Below, piece after piece: positions 7,220-14,444 of a DNA stretch of 32,215 nt (position 1 is its first letter; each line of letters begins with the position of its first letter). The notes below the pieces were generated by a model, which was not told where the DNA came from, did no database searches, and saw nothing but the letters and a program-made list of their open reading frames with translations. The stretch is from an uncultured bacterium (GTDB taxonomy: Bacteria; Bacillota; Clostridia; Oscillospirales; Oscillospiraceae): assembly GCA_947364395.1 (NCBI GenBank), contig CANASS010000022.1, positions 1 through 32,215 on the forward strand. Direction: 5' to 3'. The position numbers were made by a program, and so were the translations under genes.

Positions 7220-7891
7220 TCACCCCATGTAGTCGCCGTTGTAGCTCACCAGCACGGCGCTGCGCACCCCCTCCATGGCGGCCAGGGTGTTGATGAAGTC
7301 CGTGCCGCCGTCCCGCAGCCGGACCTCCAGGTTCAGTTCGATCAGGTCCCTCTGCACCGTTTTGCTTTTGACGGCGCAGCGCTTGGTATTGTTCTCCAGA
7401 AAGGTTCCGGCTTGGAGTTCCGCGCTCTGATCCACGCACTGGAGGACCAGAATATAGGGGGTTTCAAAGGATTTTCTGTTGACGAACACCAGCAAAATCA
7501 CCCCGATGGCCACGCTGCCGATGACGGCCAGGGGGATCATCCCCGCCGCCAGCACGATGCCCACGGCGATGGACCAGAACAGAAAGGCGATGTCCAGGGG
7601 CTCCTTGATGGCGGTGCGGAAGCGGACGATGGACAGGGCGCCCACCATGCCCAGGGACAACACCACGTTGCTGGTGACGGCCAGGATCACCATGTTGGTA
7701 ATCATGGTCAGGGCCACCAGGGTCACGCCGAAGCTGGAGGAGTACATCACGCCGGAAAAGGTTTTTTTGTACACCAGGAAGATGAACAGGCCGATGCCAA
7801 AGGCCAGCGCCAGCGCCAGCGTCATGTCCAGCAGGCTGACGCTGGCCACGTTTTCCAGAAAGCTGGACTTGAAAATTTCTTGAAAAGTCAT
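7220..7891 (-). CDS. DUF4956 membrane protein
   Basis: The product has 223 residues with four predicted membrane segments in the N-terminal 130 residues (LDMTLALALAFGIGLFIFLV, SSSFGVTLVALTMITNMVIL, FLFWSIAVGIVLAAGMIPLA, VIGSVAIGVILLVFV). A cytosolic-looking C-terminal domain follows, with ferredoxin-like alternation (YILVLQC, AVLVSYNGDYMG). The block SNVVLSLGMVGALSIVRFRTAIKEPLDIAFLFW is the hallmark of DUF4956. The ATG follows GAAAGGA by about 10 bases. The gene lies between the VTC-domain gene and the CotH gene. The family is known mainly from this neighbourhood and from places next to VTC-type polyphosphate polymerases, and its activity is not established. Being the integral-membrane member, it could be the channel or scaffold of the trio; that is inference. 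Confidence 0.88.
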   Translation of the reverse strand: MTFQEIFKSSFLENVASVSLLDMTLALALAFGIGLFIFLVYKKTFSGVMYSSSFGVTLVALTMITNMVILAVTSNVVLSLGMVGALSIVRFRTAIKEPLDIAFLFWSIAVGIVLAAGMIPLAVIGSVAIGVILLVFVNRKSFETPYILVLQCVDQSAELQAGTFLENNTKRCAVKSKTVQRDLIELNLEVRLRDGGTDFINTLAAMEGVRSAVLVSYNGDYMG

Positions 7892-7957
7892 AAAAACGGT
7901 TCCTTTCTAGCATTGATGGATGCAGGGCACTTCTTTTTCTTGCGAAATAAGCCCCCG

Positions 7958-8632
7958 TCAGCCGTAAATTCTGCACTGCGCGTATTTGGAGAACGCTCCG
8001 GTCCGCCGCCCCTCCAGCTGTACCGCGTCCCGGATGACGCCGGGGAGAAAGGCGTCCCACTTCACCTCCAAAATGGCGATGGACTCCCCCGCGGGGATGG
8101 TGACGCAGTCCGGGTTTAAAAAGTCGGTGCGGCCCAGCCCTGTGCGGATGTCGTAGTCCAGGGTCACCCGGACGCCGCCGGGGGCGTAGACAAAGGGCTC
8201 CCGGGTGTAATCCACAATGGTGCGGGGCCGCAGCCCCTGGGCGCGCATTTTGTGGTAGAGCTCCTGGACCAGGGGGCAGCCGCTGTCCGGCATCCAGTCC
8301 AGCTTTCCGTCCACAATGGCCTGGGCCTCGGCGGGAGACAGCTCCGCCGTCTCCTTGGTCCCCAGCCCGCTGAACCTGCTTTTTTTCTCCAGGCGGATGG
8401 GGGAGGGAGTCCCGTTGTAGTACCGCATGCGGAACTTTTCCCTGGGGGTGACCCCGTCGATCTTCTCCCGGAGGGCTTTGTCGGACAGGTTGTCAAAGTA
8501 GAGGCTCCTGATCCGATAGCGTCCGTCCATGGCATGGCCGTCTGTCCGGCATACCGCCTTCAGCCGGGCCCGGAGGATCAGGCGGTCGGACAGGCTGATT
8601 TCATGCTTCCACTCGTGCCGGTATTGGGGCAT
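7958..8632 (-). CDS. VTC-domain (polyphosphate polymerase-like) protein
   Basis: The VTC domain is the tunnel-shaped catalytic domain of eukaryotic polyphosphate polymerase Vtc4, related to CYTH enzymes. The 224-residue product has the expected array of charged residues lining such a tunnel: RHEWKHEI (5-12), RYRIRSLYFDN (38-48), REKFRMRYYN (64-73), RLEKKSR (80-86), PRTIVDYTREPF (136-147), LDYDIRTG (158-165) and AILEVKWD (186-193). These suggest an intact triphosphate/metal site. An upstream in-frame ATG (8665) is unlikely because it overlaps the -10 element, while AAAGGA sits 9 bases before the ATG at 8632. It is the first gene of the operon with DUF4956 and CotH. It has no membrane segment of its own. 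Domain identity is clear; polyphosphate synthesis by this protein is not shown. Confidence 0.87.
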   Translation of the reverse strand: MPQYRHEWKHEISLSDRLILRARLKAVCRTDGHAMDGRYRIRSLYFDNLSDKALREKIDGVTPREKFRMRYYNGTPSPIRLEKKSRFSGLGTKETAELSPAEAQAIVDGKLDWMPDSGCPLVQELYHKMRAQGLRPRTIVDYTREPFVYAPGGVRVTLDYDIRTGLGRTDFLNPDCVTIPAGESIAILEVKWDAFLPGVIRDAVQLEGRRTGAFSKYAQCRIYG

Positions 8633-8660
8633 AGCATCACGTCCTTTCACTGGGGACTTT

Positions 8661-8689
8661 ACCATATAAAACTGAAGCGATTCTGAAAA
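8661..8689 (-). promoter_or_regulatory. Probable promoter of the VTC-DUF4956-CotH operon
   Basis: On the minus strand TTTTCA and TATGGT are separated by exactly 17 bases, each 4 of 6 to consensus, ending 28 bases before the chosen ATG at 8632. Confidence 0.45.
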
Positions 8690-8749
8690 TGGGGGCTGAA
8701 AGCGTAAACAAATTGTGAATAAACACCCAGACCGGGGGCCGGGGCAGGC

Positions 8750-8786
8750 AAAAAGAGAAGCGGCACAGCTGTCAAGCCGTACCGCT
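8750..8786 (-). terminator. Terminator of the nadE-chromate transporter operon
   Basis: On the minus strand AGCGGTACGGC pairs with GCTGTGCCGCT (11 bp, two G-T pairs, loop TTGACA), followed by TCTCTTTTTG. It begins about 30 bases after the second transporter gene. Confidence 0.85.
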
Positions 8787-8816
8787 TTCTTTGTTATTGT
8801 GAGCCGGGAGTTCCCC

Positions 8817-9407
8817 TCACATTTGGAGGACGGCGCCCACCAGCGCCGCCAGACCGATGAAACAGATGGGGTGCAGCTTTTTCAGCGGGGTGAACTTCAC
8901 CAGCACGAAAATGGCCGCCGCCAACAGGATGGCGATTTCATTGGGATAGACCGTGAAAGCGCTCTCCAGGCCCTGGGCGGGGCGGAACAGCGCGATTTTC
9001 GCCACCTGGAGCAGGGCTGCGGTGATGAGGGCCACCGATGCCGCCCGCAGGCCGTAGAACACCCCGTCCACCACCTTGGACTGGCGGAATTTCTCCAGAA
9101 ATCCGGCGATGATCAGAATGATGACGATGGAGGAGGATACCAGACCCAGGGTGGCCACCACGCCTCCCACCACGCCGCCGGTGTGGAACCCCACGTAGGT
9201 GGCCATGTTCACCCCCATGGGCCCGGGGGTGGACTCGGAGATGGCGATCATGTTGGCCAGATCGCCGGGGCTGAACCAGCCCGTGCGCTCCCCCAGGTCG
9301 GTGAGGAAGGGGATGGTGGCAAGGCCGCCGCCCACGGAGAACAGCCCCACCCGGCAGAACTCCAGGAACAATCTGATATAAAGCATGAAATCCACCGTGA
9401 GAGGCAT
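8817..9407 (-). CDS. chrA2: Chromate transporter family protein, second half-size subunit
   Basis: CHR-family transporters are either one protein with two homologous halves or a pair of half-size proteins; this is one of a pair. The 196-residue product carries the conserved block FCRVGLFSVGGGLATIPFL, then ISESTPGPMGVNMATYVGF, which contains the ESTPGP signature, and about six membrane segments. The ATG overlaps the stop of the preceding gene in TAATG, so translation is coupled. The family exports chromate in some bacteria, but in anaerobes the substrate is often unknown and may be another anion such as sulfate. The overlap and co-transcription with nadE suggest housekeeping expression rather than metal-inducible control. 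A longer frame exists upstream (to 9530) but runs through the preceding gene and is not used. Confidence 0.9.
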   Translation of the reverse strand: MPLTVDFMLYIRLFLEFCRVGLFSVGGGLATIPFLTDLGERTGWFSPGDLANMIAISESTPGPMGVNMATYVGFHTGGVVGGVVATLGLVSSSIVIILIIAGFLEKFRQSKVVDGVFYGLRAASVALITAALLQVAKIALFRPAQGLESAFTVYPNEIAILLAAAIFVLVKFTPLKKLHPICFIGLAALVGAVLQM

Positions 9408-9997
9408 TATTTCAGCCCTCCTTTCGCCGCGCGGACGCACAGTCCGGCCACGCCCGCCGCAATGACCAGGAATACTGGGGACAGGATGAAGCCCAGCACG
9501 GCGCCCAGGGTTCCCTGGGGCATGGCGCAAAAAGCTCCTGCGGCGGCCATAACCAGCACCACGGCATAGATGACCCGGGTGGGCCAGTCGATGACGGCGT
9601 TTTTGAACAGCTTGATGACGCTGGACAAAATCAGCGCCACCACCCCGGCCCGGACGCCGTTGAACGCGTGGACCACGAACTCAAGGTGCATAAAGTTCTG
9701 CAAGAAGGCGGCGATGACCATGATGATGACCAGGGAGGGGAACACCAGCCCCAGGGTGGCGAGGATTCCCCCGGCGGTCCCCGCCTGGCTGCGGCCCACG
9801 AAGGTGGCGGTGTTCACGGCGATGATGCCGGGGGTGCACTGGCCTACGGCGTAGTAGTCGGCCAGCTCGGTCTCCGTGGCCCACTTTTTGTTTTCCACCA
9901 GCTCCCGCTGGAGTATGGGAAGCATGGCATAGCCGCCGCCGAAGGTGCATACCCCGATGCGGGCAAAGGTGAGAAACAGGTCAATGAGAATGTTCAT
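9407..9997 (-). CDS. chrA1: Chromate transporter family protein, first half-size subunit
   Basis: This is the other half of the CHR pair, 196 residues with about six membrane segments. It has FARIGVCTFGGGYAMLPIL near the N-terminus and VGQCTPGIIAVNTATFVG, the QCTPGP-like signature with the second proline replaced by isoleucine. The start was moved from an in-frame ATG at 10021 to the ATG at 9997, because GGAGGGG lies 10 bases before the latter and the former would be deep in nadE. The gene begins one base after the nadE stop and its end overlaps the second subunit gene by one base. The two halves probably insert in opposite orientation and form a heterodimer, as in other short-chain CHR pairs. 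The substrate cannot be read from the sequence. Confidence 0.9.
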   Translation of the reverse strand: MNILIDLFLTFARIGVCTFGGGYAMLPILQRELVENKKWATETELADYYAVGQCTPGIIAVNTATFVGRSQAGTAGGILATLGLVFPSLVIIMVIAAFLQNFMHLEFVVHAFNGVRAGVVALILSSVIKLFKNAVIDWPTRVIYAVVLVMAAAGAFCAMPQGTLGAVLGFILSPVFLVIAAGVAGLCVRAAKGGLK

Positions 9998-9998
9998 A

Positions 9999-11933
9999 TT
10001 ATTCCAACCCCTCCAATTCATCCAGCCACAGCCTTGCCGCCGCGTCGCTGGGCATTTTCCAGTCGCCCCGTGGGGACAGCGCCACCGACCCCACCTTGGG
10101 CCCGTCGGGCAGGCAGGAGCGCTTGAACTGCTGGGAAAAGAACCGGCGGTAGAAGCTTTTCAGCCACTTGAGCAGCGTTTCCCGGCGGTACTGCCCGTCA
10201 AAGGCGCACTGGGCAAGGCGAAGAATTTTACGGGGCGGGAAGCCCCAGCGGATGGCGTAGTACAGGTAAAAGTCGTGGAGCTCGTAGGGCCCCACCAGGT
10301 CCTCGGTTTTTTGGGCGATCTCCCCGTCCCTGGGGGGGAGCAGCTCGGGGGATACGGGGGTGGCCAGGATGTCCCGGAGCACCTCCCCGGCCCGACCGCC
10401 CAGCCGCTCCGCCTCCCAGGCCGTCAGGTGGCGCACCAGGGTTTTGGGGATGGAGGCGTTGACGGCGTACATGGACATATGGTCTCCGTTGTAGGTGGCC
10501 CAGCCCAGGGCCAGCTCGCTGAGGTCCCCGGTGCCGATCACCAGACCGCCCCGCTGGTTGGCCAGGTCCATGAGCACCTGGGTGCGCTCCCGGGCCTGGG
10601 CGTTCTCAAAGGCCACGCCGTGGTCCTCCATGGACTGGCCGATGTCGGCGAAGTGCTGCTCCACCGCTTTACCGATGTTCACCTCCAGGAAGTCCGCTCC
10701 CAGCTCCCGGGCCAGAATCTCGGCGTTGGATCGGGTGCGCTTGGTGGTGCCGAAGCAGGGCATGGTGACAGCTAAAATCCCTTTACGGTCCCGGCCCAGC
10801 AGGTCGAAGGCCTTGGCGGTGATGAGGATGGCCAGGGTGGAATCCAGGCCGCCGCTCAGCCCCACCACGGCGCAGGAGGCGTTGGTGTGCTCCAGCCGCT
10901 TTTTCAGACCCAGGGCGGCGATGGTGATGATCTCCCGGCACCGCTCCCCCCGGCGGGATTCCTCCGACGGGATGAAGGGGGTGGGGGACACGGGGCGGGT
11001 GAGGGGGGTTTCTTCCCGGTCAAATTTGCAATAGCTTGGGAAAACATATCCCTCACCGGGCGGGAAGGCGTAGGTGTTCATCCTCTGCCGCTCATAGGTC
11101 AGCCGCTGTACGTCAATCTCGCTAATGGTCAGCCCGGTGCTGAACCGCTGTTCTGCCAAAATCGTCCCATTTTCCGCGATGATGTTGTGTCCCGCGAATA
11201 CCAGGTCAGTGGAGGATTCCCCCTCTCCCGCGTCGGCGTACACATACCCGCACACTAGCCGCGCCGACTGCCCGGTGACCAGCTGGCGGCGGTATTCTGC
11301 CTTGCCCGCCGTCTCGTCGGAGGCGGACAGATTCAGGATGAGGGTGGCCCCCTCCGCCCCGAGCCGGACGGAGGGCGGCACCGGGGCCCACAAATCTTCA
11401 CAGATCTCTACGCCGATGACCAACCCCGGAACTGTCCCACATTCAATCAACGGATGAGCCGCCATTTGCACCGGCAGCCCCGCCAGCTGGAATTCACGCC
11501 CGCCGGTCCGCGCGGAACCATCGTACCTCTCCAAGGATGTGGTAAACCATCGGGCCTCGTAGAACTCCCCGTAATTGGGAATATAGGTTTTGGGGGCCAG
11601 CGCTAAAATCGCGCCTTTTTGTATTACTGCGGCACAATTATACAAATTGTTTTGGCATCTCACCGGCAGGCCCAGGGCGGTGACGATGTCCAACTCCATC
11701 GTCTCGTCCAAAATGCGGCGCATGGCCCGTTCCGCCCCGTCCAGCAGAGTGGGCTGTAAAAACAGGTCCCCGCAGGTGTACCCGGTGACGCACAGCTCCG
11801 GCAGGGCCAAAACCTTTACACCCTGTGCCGCCGCTTCCTTCATCAGGGCAATGATCTGTTCCGCGTTGTGATGGCAGTCGGCCACCCGTATCTTCGGCGT
11901 GCCCGCTGCCACCTTCACAAAGCCGTCTCTCAT
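9999..11933 (-). CDS. nadE: Glutamine-dependent NAD+ synthetase
   Basis: This enzyme makes NAD+ from nicotinic acid adenine dinucleotide, using ammonia released from glutamine and channelled to the synthetase site. The 644-residue length is typical of the two-domain form. The N-terminal nitrilase-type glutaminase (1-280) has the triad E46 (LALPELCVTGY), K115 (LAPKTYIPNYGEFYE) and C178 (GVEICEDLW). The C-terminal ATP pyrophosphatase domain has VGLSGGLDST (357-366) and later VIGTGDLSELALGW. An upstream in-frame ATG (11972) is rejected because AAAAGGAGG sits 7 bases before the ATG at 11933. The gene heads an operon with two chromate-transporter subunits. The leader includes a TTCGGCGG/CCGCCGAA hairpin at 12038-12068 of unknown role. 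All catalytic residues are present. Confidence 0.97.
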   Translation of the reverse strand: MRDGFVKVAAGTPKIRVADCHHNAEQIIALMKEAAAQGVKVLALPELCVTGYTCGDLFLQPTLLDGAERAMRRILDETMELDIVTALGLPVRCQNNLYNCAAVIQKGAILALAPKTYIPNYGEFYEARWFTTSLERYDGSARTGGREFQLAGLPVQMAAHPLIECGTVPGLVIGVEICEDLWAPVPPSVRLGAEGATLILNLSASDETAGKAEYRRQLVTGQSARLVCGYVYADAGEGESSTDLVFAGHNIIAENGTILAEQRFSTGLTISEIDVQRLTYERQRMNTYAFPPGEGYVFPSYCKFDREETPLTRPVSPTPFIPSEESRRGERCREIITIAALGLKKRLEHTNASCAVVGLSGGLDSTLAILITAKAFDLLGRDRKGILAVTMPCFGTTKRTRSNAEILARELGADFLEVNIGKAVEQHFADIGQSMEDHGVAFENAQARERTQVLMDLANQRGGLVIGTGDLSELALGWATYNGDHMSMYAVNASIPKTLVRHLTAWEAERLGGRAGEVLRDILATPVSPELLPPRDGEIAQKTEDLVGPYELHDFYLYYAIRWGFPPRKILRLAQCAFDGQYRRETLLKWLKSFYRRFFSQQFKRSCLPDGPKVGSVALSPRGDWKMPSDAAARLWLDELEGLE

Positions 11934-12037
11934 AGTGCGGCCTCCTTTTGGTCCCATGTTGTCACGCTGCAAAGCGGCCAGGGCGCTCGGTCGCTTTCGC
12001 TCCGTTCCAAGCTCCCTCGCTGTCCGCTTCTCCGCGC

Positions 12038-12068
12038 TTCGGCGGTATTTTACCCCAATCCCGCCGAA
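12038..12068. other. Perfect 8-bp inverted repeat between nadE and punA
   Basis: TTCGGCGG and CCGCCGAA flank a 15-base loop, with no T tract on either side. It lies in the region shared by two divergent genes, about 105 bases upstream of the nadE ATG, and may be a leader hairpin or operator. Confidence 0.4.
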
Positions 12069-12128
12069 AAAGCAACGGGGGGCCTCACAAAACCCGGGGG
12101 CTTTTTTGCGGAATTTATAACCTGTTCA

Positions 12129-12157
12129 TTGATTTCCGCCGGGAAATGGTGTAAACT
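12129..12157 (+). promoter_or_regulatory. Probable sigma-A promoter of punA
   Basis: TTGATT and TAAACT, 17 bases apart, end 42 bases before the punA ATG. Confidence 0.6.
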
Positions 12158-12199
12158 AAATCAGTTGAACAAAAATTATGAATACGGGAGGCTGCGGAC

Positions 12200-13024
12200 A
12201 TGGCGTACAAATTTGCACAGTATCAGGAGAGTGCTGATTACATCAAGGAAAAAATCGGAGGATTTATCCCCAAAGTTGCCATGGTGCTGGGCTCCGGCCT
12301 GGGCTTTCTGGGCGACGTGGTGGAAAATCCCATCGCCATCCCCTATGGTCAGATTCCCCACTTCAAGGCGTCCACCGCCCCCGGACACAAGGGGCAGCTG
12401 GTGTTCGGCGTGCTGGCGGGCAAAAACGTGGCCGTCATGCAGGGCCGGATGCACCACTACGAGGGCTACGGCTATGACGACGTGTCCTACGCCGTGCGGG
12501 TGCTGCGGTTGCTGGGTTGCGACACGCTGATCGTCACCAACGCCGCCGGGTGTGTGCGCACCGACTGGCAGGCGGGGGACCTGATGCTCATCACCGACCA
12601 TATCAAGCTGTTCTCCCAGTCCCCCCTGCGGGGGGAGAACATCCCTGAGTTCGGCGTCCGGTTCCCCGACGCTTCCCACCTGTACACCCCCCGGCTTCAG
12701 AAGATCGCCCGGGACACCGCCGCCGATATGTTCATTACCCTGCGGGAGGGGGTCTATTTCTACTGCTACGGCCCCCAGTACGAGACCCCCGCCGAGGTCC
12801 GGGCGGCCCGGATTCTGGGGGGCGACGCGGTGGGCATGTCCACCGCCCCCGAGGTCGTTGTGGCGGGCCACTGCGGCATGGAGGTCTTGGGCTTTACCCT
12901 GCTGAGCAACATGGCGGCGGGCATCCTGGACCAGCCCCTCAGCGAGAAAGAGGTGCTGGACGCCGCCGAGGCCGCCAAGGACAAGTTTTCACGACTTGTT
13001 CTGGGGTGCTTGCGGAAAATGTAA
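12200..13024 (+). CDS. punA: Purine nucleoside phosphorylase
   Basis: This trimeric-type (family II) enzyme splits inosine, guanosine and their deoxy forms with phosphate in purine salvage. The 274-residue product has the phosphate-site loop GSGLG (31-35), GHKG (62-65), GRMHHYEGY (82-90), TNAAG (113-117), the base-site glutamate E195 in YGPQYETPAEVR, M213 in GMSTAPE, and N237 in LLSNMAAG. Glu and Asn at these positions indicate 6-oxopurine specificity. The ATG follows a GGGAGG site. The last coding segment (12992-13024, RLVLGCLRKM) is echoed by 13070-13102 downstream. The first copy uses codons such as CGA, CTT and GTT that are rare in neighbouring genes, hinting that the gene's end was replaced. 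The MTA/SAH deaminase gene follows at 100 bases and probably shares the transcript. Confidence 0.95.
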   Translation: MAYKFAQYQESADYIKEKIGGFIPKVAMVLGSGLGFLGDVVENPIAIPYGQIPHFKASTAPGHKGQLVFGVLAGKNVAVMQGRMHHYEGYGYDDVSYAVRVLRLLGCDTLIVTNAAGCVRTDWQAGDLMLITDHIKLFSQSPLRGENIPEFGVRFPDASHLYTPRLQKIARDTAADMFITLREGVYFYCYGPQYETPAEVRAARILGGDAVGMSTAPEVVVAGHCGMEVLGFTLLSNMAAGILDQPLSEKEVLDAAEAAKDKFSRLVLGCLRKM

Positions 13025-13069
13025 AAGGGTCCAGGCCAGCGCCCTGGTATAGGAAAAGCCGGACAAAAA

Positions 13070-13102
13070 CGGCTGGTGCTGGGCTGCCTGAGAAAACTGT
13101 AA
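13070..13102 (+). pseudogene. Orphan second copy of the punA C-terminal tail
   Basis: This 33-base segment encodes RLVLGCLRKL and a TAA stop. It matches the true punA end (RLVLGCLRKM, stop) at 9 of 10 residues but only 25 of 33 bases, with nearly all changes synonymous. It is separated from punA by 45 bases and is not translated with any start. It looks like a remnant of an older or tandem copy. Confidence 0.7.
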
Positions 13103-13124
13103 TTATTCATTAGGAGGGGTTCGT

Positions 13125-14426
13125 ATGACCACCCTGTTTACCAACGTCACCGCGCTTCTCATGGACGAGGCGTTCACCACCCTGCGCTACGGCTATGTGG
13201 CGGTGGATGGGACCAATATCTCCTACGTGGGCCCCAACCGCCCCCAGGGGGACTTTGACCAGACCATCGACTGCACCGGCAAGGTGATGATGCCCGGTTT
13301 CGTCAATTGCCACACCCATATCCCCATGACCCTCATGCGGGGCTACGGCGGGGGCTGCGACCTCCAGACCTGGCTCAACGATTACATCTTCCCCGCCGAG
13401 GGCAGGTGGGACGACCGGGCCATGGCCGCCGCCACGGGGCTGGGGCTGGCGGAGATGATCGCCTCCGGCGTCACCTGCATCGCCGACATGTACATGCGCA
13501 TGGGGGTGGTGGCCCGGCAGGTGCTGGACGCCGGAATCTCCGCCAATCTGTGCAACGGCGCGGTGTATTTCGGCGCGCCGGAGGACTTCTCTCCAGACAA
13601 GTGCGGGGACTGCGAAAACCACATCCGGCTGTACGAGGACTGGCACAACGCCGGGGACGGCCAGCTTCTGGTGGACGCCTCCATCCACGCGGAGTACACC
13701 TCCTGCCCCCCGGTGTGGGAGTGGGTGGCCGGTTTCGCCCAAAAGCATGGCCTGGGGATGCATGTCCACATCTCCGAGACCCGGAAGGAGCATGAGGCCT
13801 GCGTGAAGAAATACGGCCTCACCCCCATCCAGCTGTTGGAGCGGTACGGCGTGTGGGACGCCCGGGCCATCGCCGCCCACTGCGTCCACACCATCCCTGA
13901 GGATTGGGAGATTATGAAGAGGAAGGGCGTGTCCTGCGTCCACAACCCCTACTCCAACCTGAAGCTGGGCTCCGGCGTGGCCCCCATCCCCGCCATGCGG
14001 AAGGCCGGGGTGAACGCGGCCCTGGGCACCGACGGGGTCAGCTCCCACAACAGCACCGACCTGTTCGCCGACATGAAGCTGGCCGCCGTCCTCCACAACG
14101 GCGTAAACCAGGACCCAATGGCCATGACGGCCCGGCAGGCCTTGGAGATGGCCACCGTCAACGGCGCGAAGGCCCTGGGCCGAAACACCGGGCGCATCCA
14201 GGCGGGCCGGGTGGCCGACCTGATCCTGGTGGATTTCGACGCCCCCAACCTGATCCCCTGCCACGACGAGGCGGAAAACCTGGTGTTCTCCGCCCACGGC
14301 TCCAATGTGTGCATGAATATGGCCAGGGGCCGCGTCATATACCAGAACGGGGACTTCCTGACGCTGGACCTGGAGAAGATCAAGGCCGAGGTCAGGCAGT
14401 ATGCCCTGCCCCTGATTTTTAAGTGA
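13125..14426 (+). CDS. mtaD: Amidohydrolase: MTA/S-adenosylhomocysteine-type deaminase
   Basis: Members of this amidohydrolase group deaminate the adenine of 5'-methylthioadenosine, S-adenosylhomocysteine or 5'-deoxyadenosine. The 433-residue length is typical. The metal and catalytic residues are in place: H63 and H65 in NCHTHIPMTLMRG, H215 and E218 in HVHISETRKE, H252 in AHCVH, and D303 in ALGTDGVSSHNS. The substrate-facing MTLMRGYGGGCDLQTWL is typical of MtaD/DadD-like enzymes. The ATG follows TAGGAGGGG. The gene lies just after purine nucleoside phosphorylase. A plausible joint role is deamination to an inosine-type nucleoside followed by phosphorolysis, but this is inferred from order. 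Exact substrate preference between MTA, SAH and 5'-deoxyadenosine cannot be decided from sequence. Confidence 0.9.
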   Translation: MTTLFTNVTALLMDEAFTTLRYGYVAVDGTNISYVGPNRPQGDFDQTIDCTGKVMMPGFVNCHTHIPMTLMRGYGGGCDLQTWLNDYIFPAEGRWDDRAMAAATGLGLAEMIASGVTCIADMYMRMGVVARQVLDAGISANLCNGAVYFGAPEDFSPDKCGDCENHIRLYEDWHNAGDGQLLVDASIHAEYTSCPPVWEWVAGFAQKHGLGMHVHISETRKEHEACVKKYGLTPIQLLERYGVWDARAIAAHCVHTIPEDWEIMKRKGVSCVHNPYSNLKLGSGVAPIPAMRKAGVNAALGTDGVSSHNSTDLFADMKLAAVLHNGVNQDPMAMTARQALEMATVNGAKALGRNTGRIQAGRVADLILVDFDAPNLIPCHDEAENLVFSAHGSNVCMNMARGRVIYQNGDFLTLDLEKIKAEVRQYALPLIFK

Positions 14427-14444
14427 TGGGAAAGGTCTGAGGTC

